DNA of 64,000 bases from Euwallacea fornicatus (GCF_040115645.1 NC_089563.1:1116001-1180000); one strand, 5' to 3'; positions 24,571 to 37,266 are shown, numbered from the stretch's first letter. Numbers and translations are program-made. Notes: generated from the sequence alone by a model not told the origin.

Positions 24571-25206
24571 TAAGTAATGGCCAAGATGAGTTACAAATTA
24601 ATATTTCAAAATGTGCTGTTGCAATTTTCAAGATATGTAGGTAAAGCTCTTAGTTTAACTACGGATATTACTGATTTTACTAAGTAAAATTAATTACAAA
24701 TACCTAACGTGTGTCTATATGTAATAAATAAATGAGACTGAAAACTTTATAAAATAGATAAATTTATTAGTATTTATTTACAATAAAAATCAACAGCAAT
24801 TCCTCGATTCTTTTATAATTAAGTACTATAGACTTAAATTGTCAAAAACGGTGGAAAATTGGTTTATTTATGAATGAGCAAATGATGTTATGGCGCCTAA
24901 TTTGAGAGTAATGATATTAAACTGCGCCATAAAATTTAAGCCTCAAAATTGTGTGTTTTAGAGCATCTAGATAACTGGAAAGGGGAATTTTTAATAATGA
25001 GGAAGCTATAATATGGAATGACCACAGATATGTTAAATAAGTCACTATAGAAATGCAGATCCTAAAAGAGTCCCAACTATTTAAATTTTAAATAACTCTG
25101 AACTCAAAGAATTAATCTCAGAAAGGAAATGGTTTGTTTAATGGTTGTACTAGGAAGAAAAAAATCTCTTAAAATACTTTATTCCAAGGAGACAACTACC
25201 AAGTCG
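24571..25206. other. AT-rich 3' flank of the sphingomyelinase gene
   Basis: A minus-strand AATAAA (25178-25183) lies 24-29 nt past the sphingomyelinase stop and is its likely polyadenylation signal. Nothing else was recognised. Confidence 0.6.
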
Positions 25207-26778
25207 TCATAAATTTTCCATCTGCTTGATTTTTCTTAGCGAAACTTCCATTGCAAGTTTGCCAGACAAAACACCATGCATTTCTATGCGACTCCATAAC
25301 GTGGCCATTAGGAAGCAAAACATCAATAGCATAGTGACAAAGACTCTAAGAACTGCAAAAAGCGTCGGAAAATCGTCAAAAACCCGCGAACTAATCACGG
25401 CAGGAAGAACCAAACTTATCACTAATAACACCAATAGGATGAAGACTCCTAACCAGTAAAGAACTTTAGTTCTTGAGATACTTTTCAATGCTTCTTTGCA
25501 CAAGATAATGCACTCTTCCAGCACCAGTTTTTTTGCAGTTTCATCCAGGTAGTTTCTTGGTGATTTAATGCCTTTTACAATTGAGAGTTCTACTAATATT
25601 GCTTCGTGGTCAGAATAGCTGAAAAATACTTTAAAGTAATAAGACATGATTTTGAAAGCCTCATACCTGAAAGTTTGCTTTGGAACACGGTCAGGTAGTG
25701 GTAAAACATATTTCTGCAAATCCACTGTAACATTTGAGCCAGGGTGGTACATGACATAATCAATGCGTTTTCCTAATATTTTTCTTTTTACCAAAGAGGA
25801 GGGAGTATAGCTATTACTGAGACTTTCATTGGTTGAAGATTTTTCAGCCAAGACATTGCCTGCCTGCATGTAGGCATCAATTAATCCTGGAACTGTCAAA
25901 ATCACCCTACAAACTAGTTAGTTTATTTATAGTTCTACATCTATGCACAGAAACACACCTGTATGCTAAATCTCCAGGTTCAGTATTGAGATCACCTGCA
26001 AGTACTATAAGATCTGCCAATCCTGATGTGAGCATAATGAATTGAGCTGTGTCATAAGCTTGCAGTACACGATGAGCTTGGTAATCGTCAGACGCCCTAT
26101 TGTATTCAGCATGGAACTTAAATTTCAAATAGTGTGCTTCAAGTTCCTTTATAGAACTCTATTGACCACCACTTACATGAGTAGAGTAAACATTAACAAA
26201 ATAAGTCCCAGTTTCATGTTGAACTTTAAGGCGACATAAACCCACGCCTTTGCCACCCCACCAGTCACCATGGTGCAATTTGTGAATGTAACCATTAACA
26301 GACCATTGATGAAAAAAAGTTTCTTCTATGAAGTGTTTTGAAAGGATGCAAATGCCAGAACCAGTTACTCCGCTATAAAGAAGATTCTAGGTAAACCACA
26401 GTATAATACTGTTGAACATAAAATGATTGGTGATGTCATGATCACCTCATAAAGAAAAAATTCAAGTTTTTTTGTTAAGCCAAGTGTGAAATAATGCTAA
26501 CTAACCTGTAAAAGTAATGAGAGTATGGTAATACATTATAAAGCTTTTCTCGAAGAATGTTGTAGTCCCTATTTGTCCACACTTCCTGCAGACAAACTAC
26601 ATCAAACTGATTTACTGATAACATATCAGCAATAGCCAGTATTCTAGATCTTCGATCTTTTGACACCACAGCTAAGCCCCTTTGAAATTAAATAAACAGT
26701 ATGTTTTGGTTTAATATTTTTCGTGAGAAAGGGAACTTACCAGCAGTTTAATGTAAAAACTTTAAGATCTAATGCCAT
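25207..26778 (-). CDS. SMPD2: Neutral sphingomyelinase (SMPD2 type)
   Basis: Six exons (26741-26778, 26506-26679, 26177-26372, 25959-26116, 25667-25906, 25207-25618) give 405 residues, near the 423 of human SMPD2. The enzyme hydrolyses sphingomyelin to ceramide and phosphocholine with a Mg-dependent DNase I-like fold. Visible active-site elements are Glu45 in CLQEVW, Asp178 and Asn180 in AGDLN, the LHHGDWWGGKGVGL block, and the Asp272-His273 pair in YSDHEAI. Two C-terminal hydrophobic helices (about 323-344 and 355-377) anchor it in membrane, as in SMPD2. The start ATG lies 12 codons before the first intron and keeps the family N-terminus KVFTLNCW. All splice phases agree and no lesion is seen. 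Confidence 0.93.
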
Positions 26779-27925
26779 TATTGATAGTCAAGGCAGCAGC
26801 TTAATTATTAACAAACCAGTGAGACTTATATGCTGTCATGGAAATAGTAGTTTTAAGGAATTGTTATTTGTTGTTGAATTCTTAAAATGTACTAAAGGTA
26901 AACACGTCTACAAGTTTGGAATCTTTGTTTTAATTGATGATAATTTGATTCATTCATATTTGTAATTTTGAAAATGATTGGTAATATTAAGACGACCCCT
27001 TGTAGTTAATAAAAAAAAGTTATAGTGCCGTCCGTAGATAACGTCAAATAAGTATAGACTATAAATTTAAAATGTGCAAAAAACTATTTCAATGAATTAT
27101 TGTGCAATTTAAGCCATTTTCTGTGAATAAAATATGTTTAAAAATCGTATAATTTCAAAAAACTTATTTTGAATTATATTTTGTCTTTTTTATATATAAC
27201 AAATATACCACTCACCACAAGACTTCAAATTCAAAAATGACTTGATAATGAATATATCAAATTTGAACAATTAATTCTCTTTTGTGTAGGTTAAGTAGTA
27301 GGATAAAGAGATTGCACACACACACAAGAAACAAAGCAGACGCTAATTTGGTCATTTAATATTTTTTTGAGAAATAATTCATAAACAAGCAGCTGAAGTA
27401 ATAAAAAAATAAAGCACCAAAAATAAATAGTATTATTCAGAAGTTCGAAGTAGTTCTAAATTTATTTCTACTGATAATCTCTCTAATAAATTATGACTAG
27501 AGTTTTAATTAATTTTAACATTCTAATAAATAATTGTGCAATATGTTTTAAAACTATTCTTAAATTGTACAATTTTGGATTGTTCCAATATTTTCTAGTT
27601 TTTTTACCAAAATCGAAAACATGTGTTCAATAGTCTACATATAGCCTACGTTAATTACGGCACGTGGTTTTAAACAATATCTAAAAAATTCGCCGAGAAA
27701 TAATGTAAAATTATCTACTTGTTTCACATGACGTTCCTATAAAGTAAGGTTATGTCATCGGTTTGATTTGCCACATACTTCCAATGATTTCTTTTGTTGA
27801 TTAAAAAATCAACTAATCATATTAATTGAGCCCCTCTTACTCTTTATGAGCTCCATGATCTTTTTTTGTTTCTAAAATACACTTTCATTGATATACGTGG
27901 CAGTAACACATGATTTATCATAAAA
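26779..27925. promoter_or_regulatory. Divergent intergenic region between SMPD2 and MPI
   Basis: About 1.15 kb of AT-rich DNA separates the start codons of two divergently transcribed genes and must hold both promoters. A short (CA)n run lies at about 27315-27328. No specific core motif could be assigned with confidence. Confidence 0.5.
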
Positions 27926-29399
27926 ATGGAACTGCAATGCAAAGTACAAAATTACGAATGGGGCAAAAAAGGGCTGCTAAGCAAGGTTGCTCAGCTTCGC
28001 AAAAGCGCTGACACAAGTTTTGAAGTCGAGGATCATCTCCCTTATGCCGAGCTCTGGATGGGAACACATGTGAATGCCCCGTCAATTATTAAAGCTACTA
28101 AAGAAAATTTGTCTGATCTCCTATGTAGACACCCTGAATACTTGGGGAATGAGGTTTTGAGACAATTCAATCAATTACCCTTTTTGTTTAAGGTTCTGTC
28201 TGTCAGTAAAGCCTTATCGATTCAAGCACATCCATCCAAAGTAAGTAAATTAAAATTTTATATTTTAACAACATATTATCCCTCCAATTTGGTACCATTT
28301 CTAGAAACATGCTGAACAATTACATGCACAATTTCCTGAGATTTACAAAGACCCCAATCACAAGCCAGAGATGGCCATTGCTTTAACAGAATTTGAAGCT
28401 TTGTGTGGGTTTAGACCTTGGTCAGAAATTAAGACTTTTATAAGCAGTAAGCATTTAGATACTTTGAATCTATTAAAAATAAGGATTGATAATTATTTGT
28501 AGACATTTCTGAATTGCAGGATATATTTAAAAATATTCAAAATACTGATGATGGTCAATTAATTCAGGAGGCTTTCTGGGAAGTGTTGAATTGTTCTAAG
28601 GCTAAGATACTAGATGTAATAAATAGTTTACTTACACGATTTAAAGAATCTAGTATGTTGTAGATTGAAGATTTTGACATGATATAAATTGTGCAGTTTT
28701 TCAGGCAAAAGTGAGAGGGATTTTCTGTGTGCTGACTTGGTAGAAAAATTGCATTCCCAATATCCCTTTGACAATGGCATATTAATGGTTTATTTTCTTA
28801 ATTACATTAAATTGAGACCATCCGAAGCAATTTTCTTAGGTGCTAATGAACCTCATGCTTATTTGTTTGGTGGTAAATAAGTCTTAAAGCTTTTGATTCA
28901 CCATATAAAGAAGTTTCTTGTGATTTTAGATTGTATTGAATGTATGGCATGCTCTGACAATGTTGTGAGAGCAGGTTTAACACCCAAATTTATTGATGTG
29001 AATACCCTGTGTGGTATGCTTAATTATGAGGGAGCTCCATCTCAAGAAAAATTATATTCACCCCTCAAAGAAGATGATTTTTCTGTAATTTACAAGCCTC
29101 CAGTACCCGATTTTTCTATAGTACAAATAGAAGTAACAATATTGTGATACTAATAATTAATATTTTTATTCTTCAATTACCTTTGTAAGGTTCCTGCCTC
29201 AGAAGAAAGCTTCACTGTAAGAGAACGTAGCAGTGCCAGCATATTATTGATCATCTCAGGAAAGTCACTTATTAAAACTATCTATGGAGAGCAGACAGTT
29301 TCACCTGGAAGTGTATTGTTTTTACCAGCTGATCAAACAATTATTTTTGACAATTTTAAGGATCCTTTGCTGATATATCAGGCTTTAGCAAATGTTTAA
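27926..29399 (+). CDS. MPI: Mannose-6-phosphate isomerase (phosphomannose isomerase type I)
   Basis: Six exons (27926-28240, 28305-28446, 28503-28652, 28705-28872, 28930-29132, 29190-29399) give 395 residues. The enzyme interconverts fructose-6-phosphate and mannose-6-phosphate in the cytosol, feeding GDP-mannose and glycosylation. Zinc ligands fit the family: Gln100 and His102 in SIQAHPSK, Glu127 in DPNHKPEMA, and His253 in NEPHAYL. The family signature follows as CIECMACSDNVVRAGLTPKF, with Arg273 in the catalytic position. Length and termini match animal MPI. A plus-strand AATAAA lies near 29442. The gene looks intact. Confidence 0.95.
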
Positions 29400-30162
29400 T
29401 TATTGAAGTTATTGGTTTAAAGAAAAACATTATAATAGTGTAATAAATTTGTTTTTTGTTAAGTTTTAATGTTTTGTGGTTTTATTTGTTGAAAAATAAT
29501 GCAGTTTTAAAGCAGTCTAAGCTTGGCGGCCTACCAAATATCCATTAGAGATTTTTTCCTAATAATATCTGTATTCTTAATGTGCCTATGGCCATTTGAC
29601 TATACTGGTTTCTTCGAAGTCGATCATATAACTGTGTGCCATAAATGTTTCTACCATATTTGTAAATATATCTTTCGTGTGCTGCCAGACTATCCAGATA
29701 GTATCTAAGATATGTTTATGTTCCGTTAACATACCTCTAGAAATATGCTCTACGTAACATTTGTATGTATCATCATAAGTATAATTAATTGACAAACGTT
29801 CCAGAGATTACATTGTTTTGACAACACAACAAGTAGGTAAAATAAAAATAACTGATTAATGTGTTTCTTCGTATCGTCATTAAAACATATACCAAATTTT
29901 CAGTAAATATTCCAATATTCGTAAAATTAATATTAAAAAAGAGCACCAATATTTCTATTTTTTCTACATGGTTAATCGTAGTTACAACTAAATGGGGCTT
30001 CTTTCCATTTGTACTTGCAGCTAGGTCACTTATTAAATAAAAGTCGACAAAAACATAAAGAACTAACAATAGGAAAAAATGGCAAGTATTGCAAATATAG
30101 ATAAAAAAGTTAAAATAACCTGTCATAAAAACTTAAATTCTAAGGAATTCAAAATCTTAACA
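29400..30162. other. Convergent intergenic region
   Basis: This lies between the 3' ends of MPI (plus) and the small secreted-protein gene (minus). Two minus-strand ORFs of 69 and 113 codons occur here, but they are AT-driven with no motif or splice context. Confidence 0.45.
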
Positions 30163-30852
30163 TTAAACGATTTTAGTCGTGTATTCCTTCAGCCGAGGAC
30201 TTTCCATTCCTTCATCTGGAATGTTTCTTGTACGCTTCATTTCCTCATCCTCAACTTCCTCCTTGATGATAACTGGCAATGCAAATGGTGCAAATGGATT
30301 TTGAATGATACGAGTACGTGTGATCACCCTCTTAGTGCCGTTATTGGTATGACTATTGAATGGTCCAACAGAAAGTTCAATTTTCTCCGCTGCTGGGCTC
30401 GCTGTTGCTTGTGGGGACCGTCCCAGAATGGAAATGGTGATTATGATTGTGAGCAACAAACAAATTAGTCTGAAATGCTGAAAAATAAAATTTTGAAACG
30501 AAATTAAACATTTGGGCCCTTTGGTTTAAAAAAGAGATAGGCTTTTTATAGATTTTGTTAAAGGTATAGAATGAAAAATAAATCCATTTTTTTGTATGTT
30601 GAATATAAGAAATTCGTTTTTGCCATTTTGGCAAATTATTTTTATTGATTTCATTGGGGGAATATGAAAATGGATATTCAAATTTCACTGTGTTGAGGTT
30701 TAATGTTTAAAACCTTTTAGAAAAAATCTGGAAAATGCAATAAACTTCAAGTTGTGAAATTTCAACAAAAATTGCTGTATTACATTAAAATTGTTTAATC
30801 TGCTAAAATCTAACAAAGTATAAAAGTACAAATAGGTACAAATACTTACCAT
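30163..30852 (-). CDS. Small predicted secreted protein, possibly a peptide precursor
   Basis: Two exons (30850-30852 and 30163-30477) give 105 residues. The first coding exon is only the ATG, followed at once by donor GTAAGTATT; the second starts after TTTTCAG. Residues 2-20 (HFRLICLLLTIIITISILG) are a clear signal peptide with cleavage likely after ATAS. The mature part has an N-glycosylation site (NGT), a dibasic KR at 50-51, a hydrophobic proline-bearing stretch (NPFAPFALPVII), an acidic run, and a second KR near 82. I do not recognise the family. No C-terminal Gly for amidation precedes the KR sites. It could be a peptide precursor or a small haemolymph or cuticle protein. Confidence 0.6.
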
Positions 30853-31797
30853 TTTAATTTTTCTTCTAACTTGAACGAACAATAAAAACGGGCACTTTGG
30901 TATCAGCGACTAATTTCAGTTGATGAAAGGACTAAACTGTCTGTAGGTGAGGATGTATGTATTTGTTAATTTTACGGCTCAGGGTTCAGGAGAAGTGGCA
31001 TATACAGACCGACGCATCAGTAGTAGTTTACTATTAGTACTATATAGGTGCTGTTAAATACTTATCTAAATGCACCATTTTCCTCTAGAACAATTGGGAC
31101 TTTTTGGAAAAGGACCCACTTTTCCACTCATTGTTACAAAAGCTTTTATGAATGGCAAATTTCAATTGCATTTTTTGTCCTCTCTCTAATACGCCCCTCA
31201 AAAAACTAACAAAACCCGAGGGTTATTATTAACCGTGTGATTCGAGCTTAATCTGGCAGTTTTTAATCAAAACTTGGCGTGCGACAAAGAGCACGCGTGC
31301 ATACATGAATGATGTAACGAGCAGTTTCCCACATCTGCCATAGGACAGATGTGCACGCGACATACTGCCCTAAAAGGGTGCCTTTCCATTGTTTGATGGG
31401 CAGAAATGAAGGGTGCATTTCCTCCCCTAATCACCTACTGTGAAAGCTGAATAAAATTGTATTTATTATATCGTCGTGTAAGGGTGGTTTAAACTATCGC
31501 CCTGTCTGCACTTGGCTGATCAAGCTGATTGTGCTCTTTCATCTCCTGGTGGATTTTAATTTTGTTTCAGGGACGGTTTTTGAGTCGTAGCAGATAATGA
31601 TAAATTAAAAAATAACGTGCAGTTTACAATATTTTGTCAGATTAAATAAAATTAACATGATCTTTTGTACGGATTCTGCTGAAATTTTTGGAAAACCTTG
31701 TTTTTGATTTTAAATATTCTTGTCTCTATCAAGGAAAATTCAAGTGGTTTAATTAACATTCAAATTCTGAATTTGATCAGTCCCTTCTTAGCTCTTA
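30853..31797. other. 5' flank of the small secreted-protein gene
   Basis: This should hold its promoter. A mixed-composition stretch at 31260-31400 (for example GACAAAGAGCACGCGTGC) stands out but was not identified. No coding sequence was seen. Confidence 0.4.
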
Positions 31798-32619
31798 ATA
31801 CCCTCAAACTCGGTTATAACAAACGGTCGACTGTAATGAACTAACCATGTCAGGAATGTACAAAGAGTCTACATCATTGCATATTATTCTTATTTGGACA
31901 CAACCAACACATTTATAACGAAAGATTGGTTTTAGTGAATTCTTTTCGGATAAGAATTTGCAAGCCCGACCGGTTACAACGAACTAATATCTATTAAAAG
32001 GACAATTCTGAAGAATTTATTAACTTAGTTTTGGGGTATTTTTTTGTCGGAATGATCTTGACACCAGGGAATCCCCGTCTATTGAATCGTAATCGGTTTT
32101 GCGCCATCTTGAATTTTGAATAGCAAGAGGAACTCGTAGATCAAGATGATGAAGAAGACGTTCCATTGTCAGAGCAGATTAAGAAGCGTAATAATGTTGC
32201 TGCAGAAGAATATATCAAAATGGATAACGATTTGCTAATAGCTGATATTCGATAGACTATATGGCTGTATTGAAAAATATTCTTTTATTAAAAACCAAGT
32301 GAAAAATAAAATGACTGACACTTTACACTACGAAATAAATTATGTTTTTATGTAATAGTAATATAATGTACTTCATCAGTATTGCATATGTACAAATAAA
32401 ACAGAAGTGTTCTTTTCACCTTTTTTTTCCTTTTAACTGATGTATAAATTTTAACTAGGTACATACAAATAAAAAAAAAAATTAAACGCATAATTTTTTT
32501 TAAGGCGAACATAATATGTGCATACATATTAATTAGAGTCCGATGTAATGAACACCCCCAGCTATAGCGATCAAAATTTCTGGTCCTCTTGAGTTCTCTA
32601 TAACAGAGTTCGACTGTAT
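31798..32619 (+). mobile_element. Pogo/Tigger-like DNA transposon, internally deleted
   Basis: Terminal inverted repeats are visible: left CTCAAACTCGGTTATAACAA at about 31803 and right, in reverse complement, GTCGAACTCTGTTATAGAGA near 32618. They resemble pogo/Tigger ends. Between them the plus strand encodes DEEDVPLSEQIKKRN and AAEEYIKMDNDL, typical of the C-terminus of Tigger-type transposases, before a stop near 32254. The DNA-binding and catalytic regions are missing. Confidence 0.65.
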
Positions 32620-33254
32620 TTAAGTAATACACATAAGTACATCTACGTCATAATGCTTTAAGTAATTATTCAGTCTAAATTAAAGTCTAGAGACCAAGAA
32701 GTCTAAAAATGTATGACCATGTTTTAAAAAATTACTCTTCCAAATAGATATAAACATGACATATTAAATGCATCTAGATCCCGATATCCTCTCAAAAAGC
32801 TTCTTCATAAATGAAAAACGTTTATTGGTACTTGATACATTAGTTTGAAGTGGCCATTTTTTGCGCCTCTTTTCGGAAAAATTTGCAAAATCATGTGAGG
32901 TGTGAGAGATAATTAATCGTTAATTTTAAAAAAATTAGTAAAAAAAGAATGTTTTGAAAGACAAAATCAATAAAATTAAATACCGCCTATTTATTTCATT
33001 TTAACTTTCTTATTAACTCTAAGACAATCAATACGAATGGCTTAACTGTACAATTTTAGAAATAAACGAATAGACAGTGAAGGAGAAAAATTTAAGAACT
33101 TTTAAATTTTAAATTTTTGTTGAAATATGCTTTTTAAGAGATTCTTCATATGTATAAAATTCCTATTCACTAATTGTACCTTTCTTTATAAGTTTGTTTA
33201 TTATATATTACATATTGGATGTGTATATATTTATTATAGAGGCAAAATAAGTTT
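32620..33254. other. AT-rich spacer between two transposon remnants
   Basis: Nothing was recognised here. The ORF at 33127-33309 is low-complexity and overlaps the Tc1 terminus. Confidence 0.5.
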
Positions 33255-33257
33255 TTT

Positions 33258-34410
33258 CTCTGACAAAAGTTTAAAAACTTTTCCATCATCTTGCTCCTCC
33301 AACGTATAAAAATATTCTGAGTGAATTGCCAGTATTAGCACTACAAGTCATGGGCACAGCTGAGTGTATTTGAAATTATTTAAAATAAAAGATCAATAAA
33401 TAGCATGAAAGTAGCGAAAACAAGTTTTTATTGCGAAAAATCTGAAAATTAATAAAAGTGTCATATCGAAAAATTTAACTGCTTCTCTTAGTGACTACAA
33501 AGTCTTATAAGGCCCAAAAGTACGGGGCGTCCACGAAAAACTACTTCCGCAATTGATAGAGTGACAAAAAAAAATCACAAAATGATCCTTGTAGCACAGT
33601 TTGGGAAATTGATCAAGAAACAGAAAAATTTCATCTCCAAGTGAGCGAAAGGACTAAGACGTCGGACTTTGCAGTATGAGCTTATTTGAAAGAGTTGCTG
33701 TCAAGAAATTTCTATTATCAAGAAAGAACATCAAGGCCCATTTATAGTTTGCTCGAAATCACTTGAACTGGGAAAATGACGTACCGTTTTTTGGAGTGAC
33801 GAAAGTCAAATTAAAATATTCGGATCGAACGGTGTGTACACATAAAAGATACCACGCCAAGTCCCAAGTACAAGCAGTTAAGCATGGAGGTGACAGCGTT
33901 ACGATCTATGATCGCTTTAGTCGCTCGGGTAGTGGACCCATTGTGGAAGTACAAAGAAGAATGGACAAATTTCAATACCGGAATATATTAGAGATGTTGC
34001 CATATACCGAGTATGAAATGCCTCTTCGTTGGACATCCCAACAAGATAATGACTCCAAACATACTTCCTAGTTAATAAAAAATTGGCTTCCTTCCAAAAA
34101 GGGTAGACGTAATTGAATGGCCGTCGCAATCCCCCGATTTAAACCCAATTGAACGTTTATGGGAAATCCAAGATAACTGCATCTGTTTGGAAAACATTCA
34201 TAATAAGGCTGAACTGTTGGCAGTAATATTTGATGAGTAGAGAAAAAATTCTCAAGGAAATGTGTATGAATATTGTCGATTCAATGCCAATAAAATGTCA
34301 GGAAGTGATTAACTTGAAAGGATATAGCGCCAAATATTAAGTTTTTTTTATTAAATATAATATTGATTCTTTTGTAAATAAAAGTTTCTAAACTTTTGTC
34401 TGCCACTGTA
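33258..34410 (+). mobile_element. Tc1-like transposon with transposase pseudogene
   Basis: Short inverted ends GACAAAAGTTTAAAAACTTT (33261) and the matching right end near 34384-34409 bracket a transposase remnant. It reads DDE motifs in broken frames: an FWSDES-like first Asp region near 33780, QQDNDSKHTS with the second Asp at about 34040, and a WPSQSPDLNPIERLWEIQD block at about 34120-34170. N-terminal DNA-binding remains appear near 33530. Stops and frameshifts are frequent, and part of the N-terminal half is lost. It is dead. Confidence 0.75.
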
Positions 34411-34444
34411 TACCACTAAAATATTCTTCAGTTCTCTTTCCATG

Positions 34445-37006
34445 TCAATCCGAAAAATGTATTTCAAACACAACAGTAAAAAAGGCAAACTCGCTTTTAA
34501 ATGGTATATATAAAGTACAATCTGACTTTTTATATTTTTCATTTTCACAAATTTTCGTCAACACTTCCACATTATCGTACTTGTGACGAACAATACACTT
34601 ACAAATGTTACTTTGTTGTTGGTACTTGTGTTCTATCATGAATCGAACATCGTCCCTGGTGACCACGAAAATGCGCCCATCTTTGGAAAATCGACTCGGA
34701 TCAAAAAGGATTGAGTTCGATGTCTGGAAGGTATCGTTTTCCTCCTTTTTTTCCTTGAAATAGCGCCAGATATTCTCTGTATCGGTTAATCCTCTATGAT
34801 TGTTCAAAGCGCAACGATCTTCATGCTCCAGCAAATCCCACGCTTTAAAATACTGTCCGCATCGGAATTTGCAAAAGAAGTTTAAGCTATAATGCCTGGC
34901 CATTTCTCCGGAACGCCTTAGATGAGGAAGCGAACATCTGGGACAAACCTTACAGATGCCATAGGAATGGCATTGCCCACACACCGAATAGCTGCAACTT
35001 GCACAGAAGAATATTTTCTTGTATCTTCCCGACACTGCCAAATAGTTTTCGCAGAAATTGCAGGTAATCATAACACTCACTCCAGAGGTGCCATCGACTA
35101 TGCTCTTTTGGTCTCCGGAGAGACCGTAGGATGATAAGTGGGTCTTTCCAAATTTTGATCTAAACATGTCATCCATGAACAATTCTGGTAACTGCTTCGC
35201 CGGCAATTCTGAGGAGTCCTGTACATACTCAATGTCAACTTCGTTATTATCATCCACATTTTTCACTTTTGGCAATTGTAGCATGTGCTGGGCTACCAAA
35301 GACAACTCAAACTTGCACTCAAGTCCTTGAACATTCGCAATTAAATTGGCGGAAACTGAAAACCCTGCCGAATCATCGTCGAAATCCTGACACTTCATGA
35401 GGTGACTGCTAAACACCGCGGAGTTTTCTTCGCGAGATTTCCCATTGAAAATTCTAATTCGATACTCAACTCTGTTGGTCCTAGAAGACATAACTTTAAA
35501 CGTTAAATGAGTATCATTTATCACCACGTGAATTAGCACAAAAATGTTTTTGGCGGCATTGCAATGGATATAAAATTGATTCATGTTCGAGGACAGTTTG
35601 ATTAGAGGTTTATTGAGGTTGTTTTTCCAGTGGTTGAATTTGAAGTGATTGGCCAAAGCTAGAGGCACGTAGTGAACATTAACTGCAGGACAAAGGGGAC
35701 AACGGATTTTTGATGATAGACATGTTAATTCGTGTTCGCTGGTTTCTTGGTAGCGCAGAAGATGACCACAACCATCGAATCTATAAGAGGATATACAGGG
35801 TATTAAAAAAAAGAACGTTAAATATTTAAAGATGTAATAGCATGGACCGAAATGACAAAAAAAATCTTGGTAAATATGCGACCACAAAGTAACGGTTCTG
35901 GAGACAAGGAAGGTCAATATTTTTTGGAACATTTATTTGCAATTATTTTTTACTTATTTATTACGTACAAACAAACAAAATGACCTTCTAGTAAAAACAA
36001 AAAATAGAGTTGCATAAGATGTTTAAAGTGCCTTCCTTCCATATCCAAGCAGGCATGACATCCTTGTCTGAAAACTATTCGCACTCTTTCTAAAACGAAC
36101 TCAGTGGCTCGGATTTATTGGCATATTTTATTAATTCATAGTTTTGGCTCCTTGAAGCTATGAGCAGTAGTACCGCAGACTAATGTGTTTAAATATCTTA
36201 AATATCGGTTTAAATCGGGTGGTTTTGCAGGCCATAATGCAGGTCCGCCGCTTTCGGCTCATCTACGTGGAAAAGTTTGGTGTAAATGGTCTCTGCGGCA
36301 ATGGAAAAATGAGCTAGAGTACCATCATACTGAAACCACATTTACTGTCTTTGGTCTAAACGCAAAAATGCATGTAGGTTAAAGGGCCGTAGCAAAAGAA
36401 AACTGGTGTCCTGACAACAGTAAAATGCTTAAAGCTTATACTATGATAAGAAAATGTAAGTTTTTGCATAAAAAAATAACGTAAATAAGAATAAATTTTG
36501 TTTGTTTGTACATAATAAATAAGTAATAAATTATTGCGAATAAATGTTTCGAACCAAAAGAATCTTTCATATGTCCGACACCGTTACTTTGCGGATCCAT
36601 GTTTACTAAGACTTTTTTGTTTATTTTGATTTAGACTATTACCCCTTTAAACATTTTACACTCTTCTTTAACAACCTATATAGTCTAATCCCTACCATGA
36701 AAAGAGATTAATAGCTGATAAATAATTTCCATACAAACGTTGAAGCAAAGTAGAAATATTAGTTTCTATAAAATGTAGTTTAATGAAGTTTCCTTCGCAC
36801 CTGTTTATGCAGGGAAAAAAGACTTTCTCAGCTATGACGTTATACTGAGAAAAACCACCTCCGTCCTTGTTTCTGCTGCAACGCCCGCACTTAACTTCGT
36901 GAATGACTCCATCTCGATAAGACTTCACAGGTCCACAAGACAAGTACAGCTTACATAGAGAACAAATTTGATTCTGCAATATTTGATCTGGCAAGACTAC
37001 ATTCAT
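34445..37006 (-). CDS. SIAH-like zinc-finger protein with two tandem modules
   Basis: Two exons (36801-37006 and 34445-35780) give 513 residues. Module 1 has RING-like cysteines (15, 18, 24, 40, 43), then a SIAH-type finger with Cys66, Cys73, His85 and Cys89, then Cys96, Cys99, His114 and His119, and a SINA-like beta region (about 130-235). Module 2 repeats the plan: Cys309/312, 328/331, 336/339, 345/348/351, a finger with Cys372, Cys376, His388 and Cys392, and a second C-terminal region. SIAH proteins are RING E3 ubiquitin ligases; the RING spacing here is irregular, so ligase activity is not assured. The only intron contains a transposon. Insects often carry divergent SIAH-like genes. Confidence 0.7.
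35794..36681 (-). mobile_element. Non-autonomous mariner-type element inside the SIAH-like gene intron
   Basis: Inverted arms of over 150 bp match: 35794 onward (TACAGGGTATT..., then GCAAAGTAACGG-type and TTTATTACGTACAAACAAAC) against the reverse complement of about 36490-36681. Between them the minus strand retains a transposase C-terminus: PAL-WPAKPPDLNR with the third Asp region near 36200-36260, and CHACLDMEGRHFKHLM near 36020-36065. The catalytic front half is gone. The orientation matches the host gene. Confidence 0.75.
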
Positions 37007-37266
37007 GATTATATGTTTTCAATTATTTCAAGCTTTTATTTAGTTCTCTTATATTGAATTGGCCTAATAATACACGTATAAACGCACCTAGATGAGACTG
37101 TTTCATTTTCCTGTCGTGTTGGAATAAAGATAAGAAGCTGCGTATCGCCACACAGCGTTGCCGGATTTTTGTAAATTATTAAAAGATTAATGGATTAATA
37201 AAATTAAATGTATCAAATTCCTGCTAACATTGAAAACTAAATTATTGCGGTGCTGGTAATTTTCAG

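Noticed and set aside
27315..27328. (CA)n tract considered as a regulatory element
   Set aside because: It is short and common; there is no evidence beyond a simple repeat.
29785..30126. 113-codon minus ORF
   Set aside because: Its Phe/Ile/Asn/Tyr-heavy composition is as expected from AT-rich DNA. There is no motif, and it lies in the 3' flank of two convergent genes.
34922..35134. Plus-strand 70-codon ORF
   Set aside because: It is the antisense of the second SIAH-like module.
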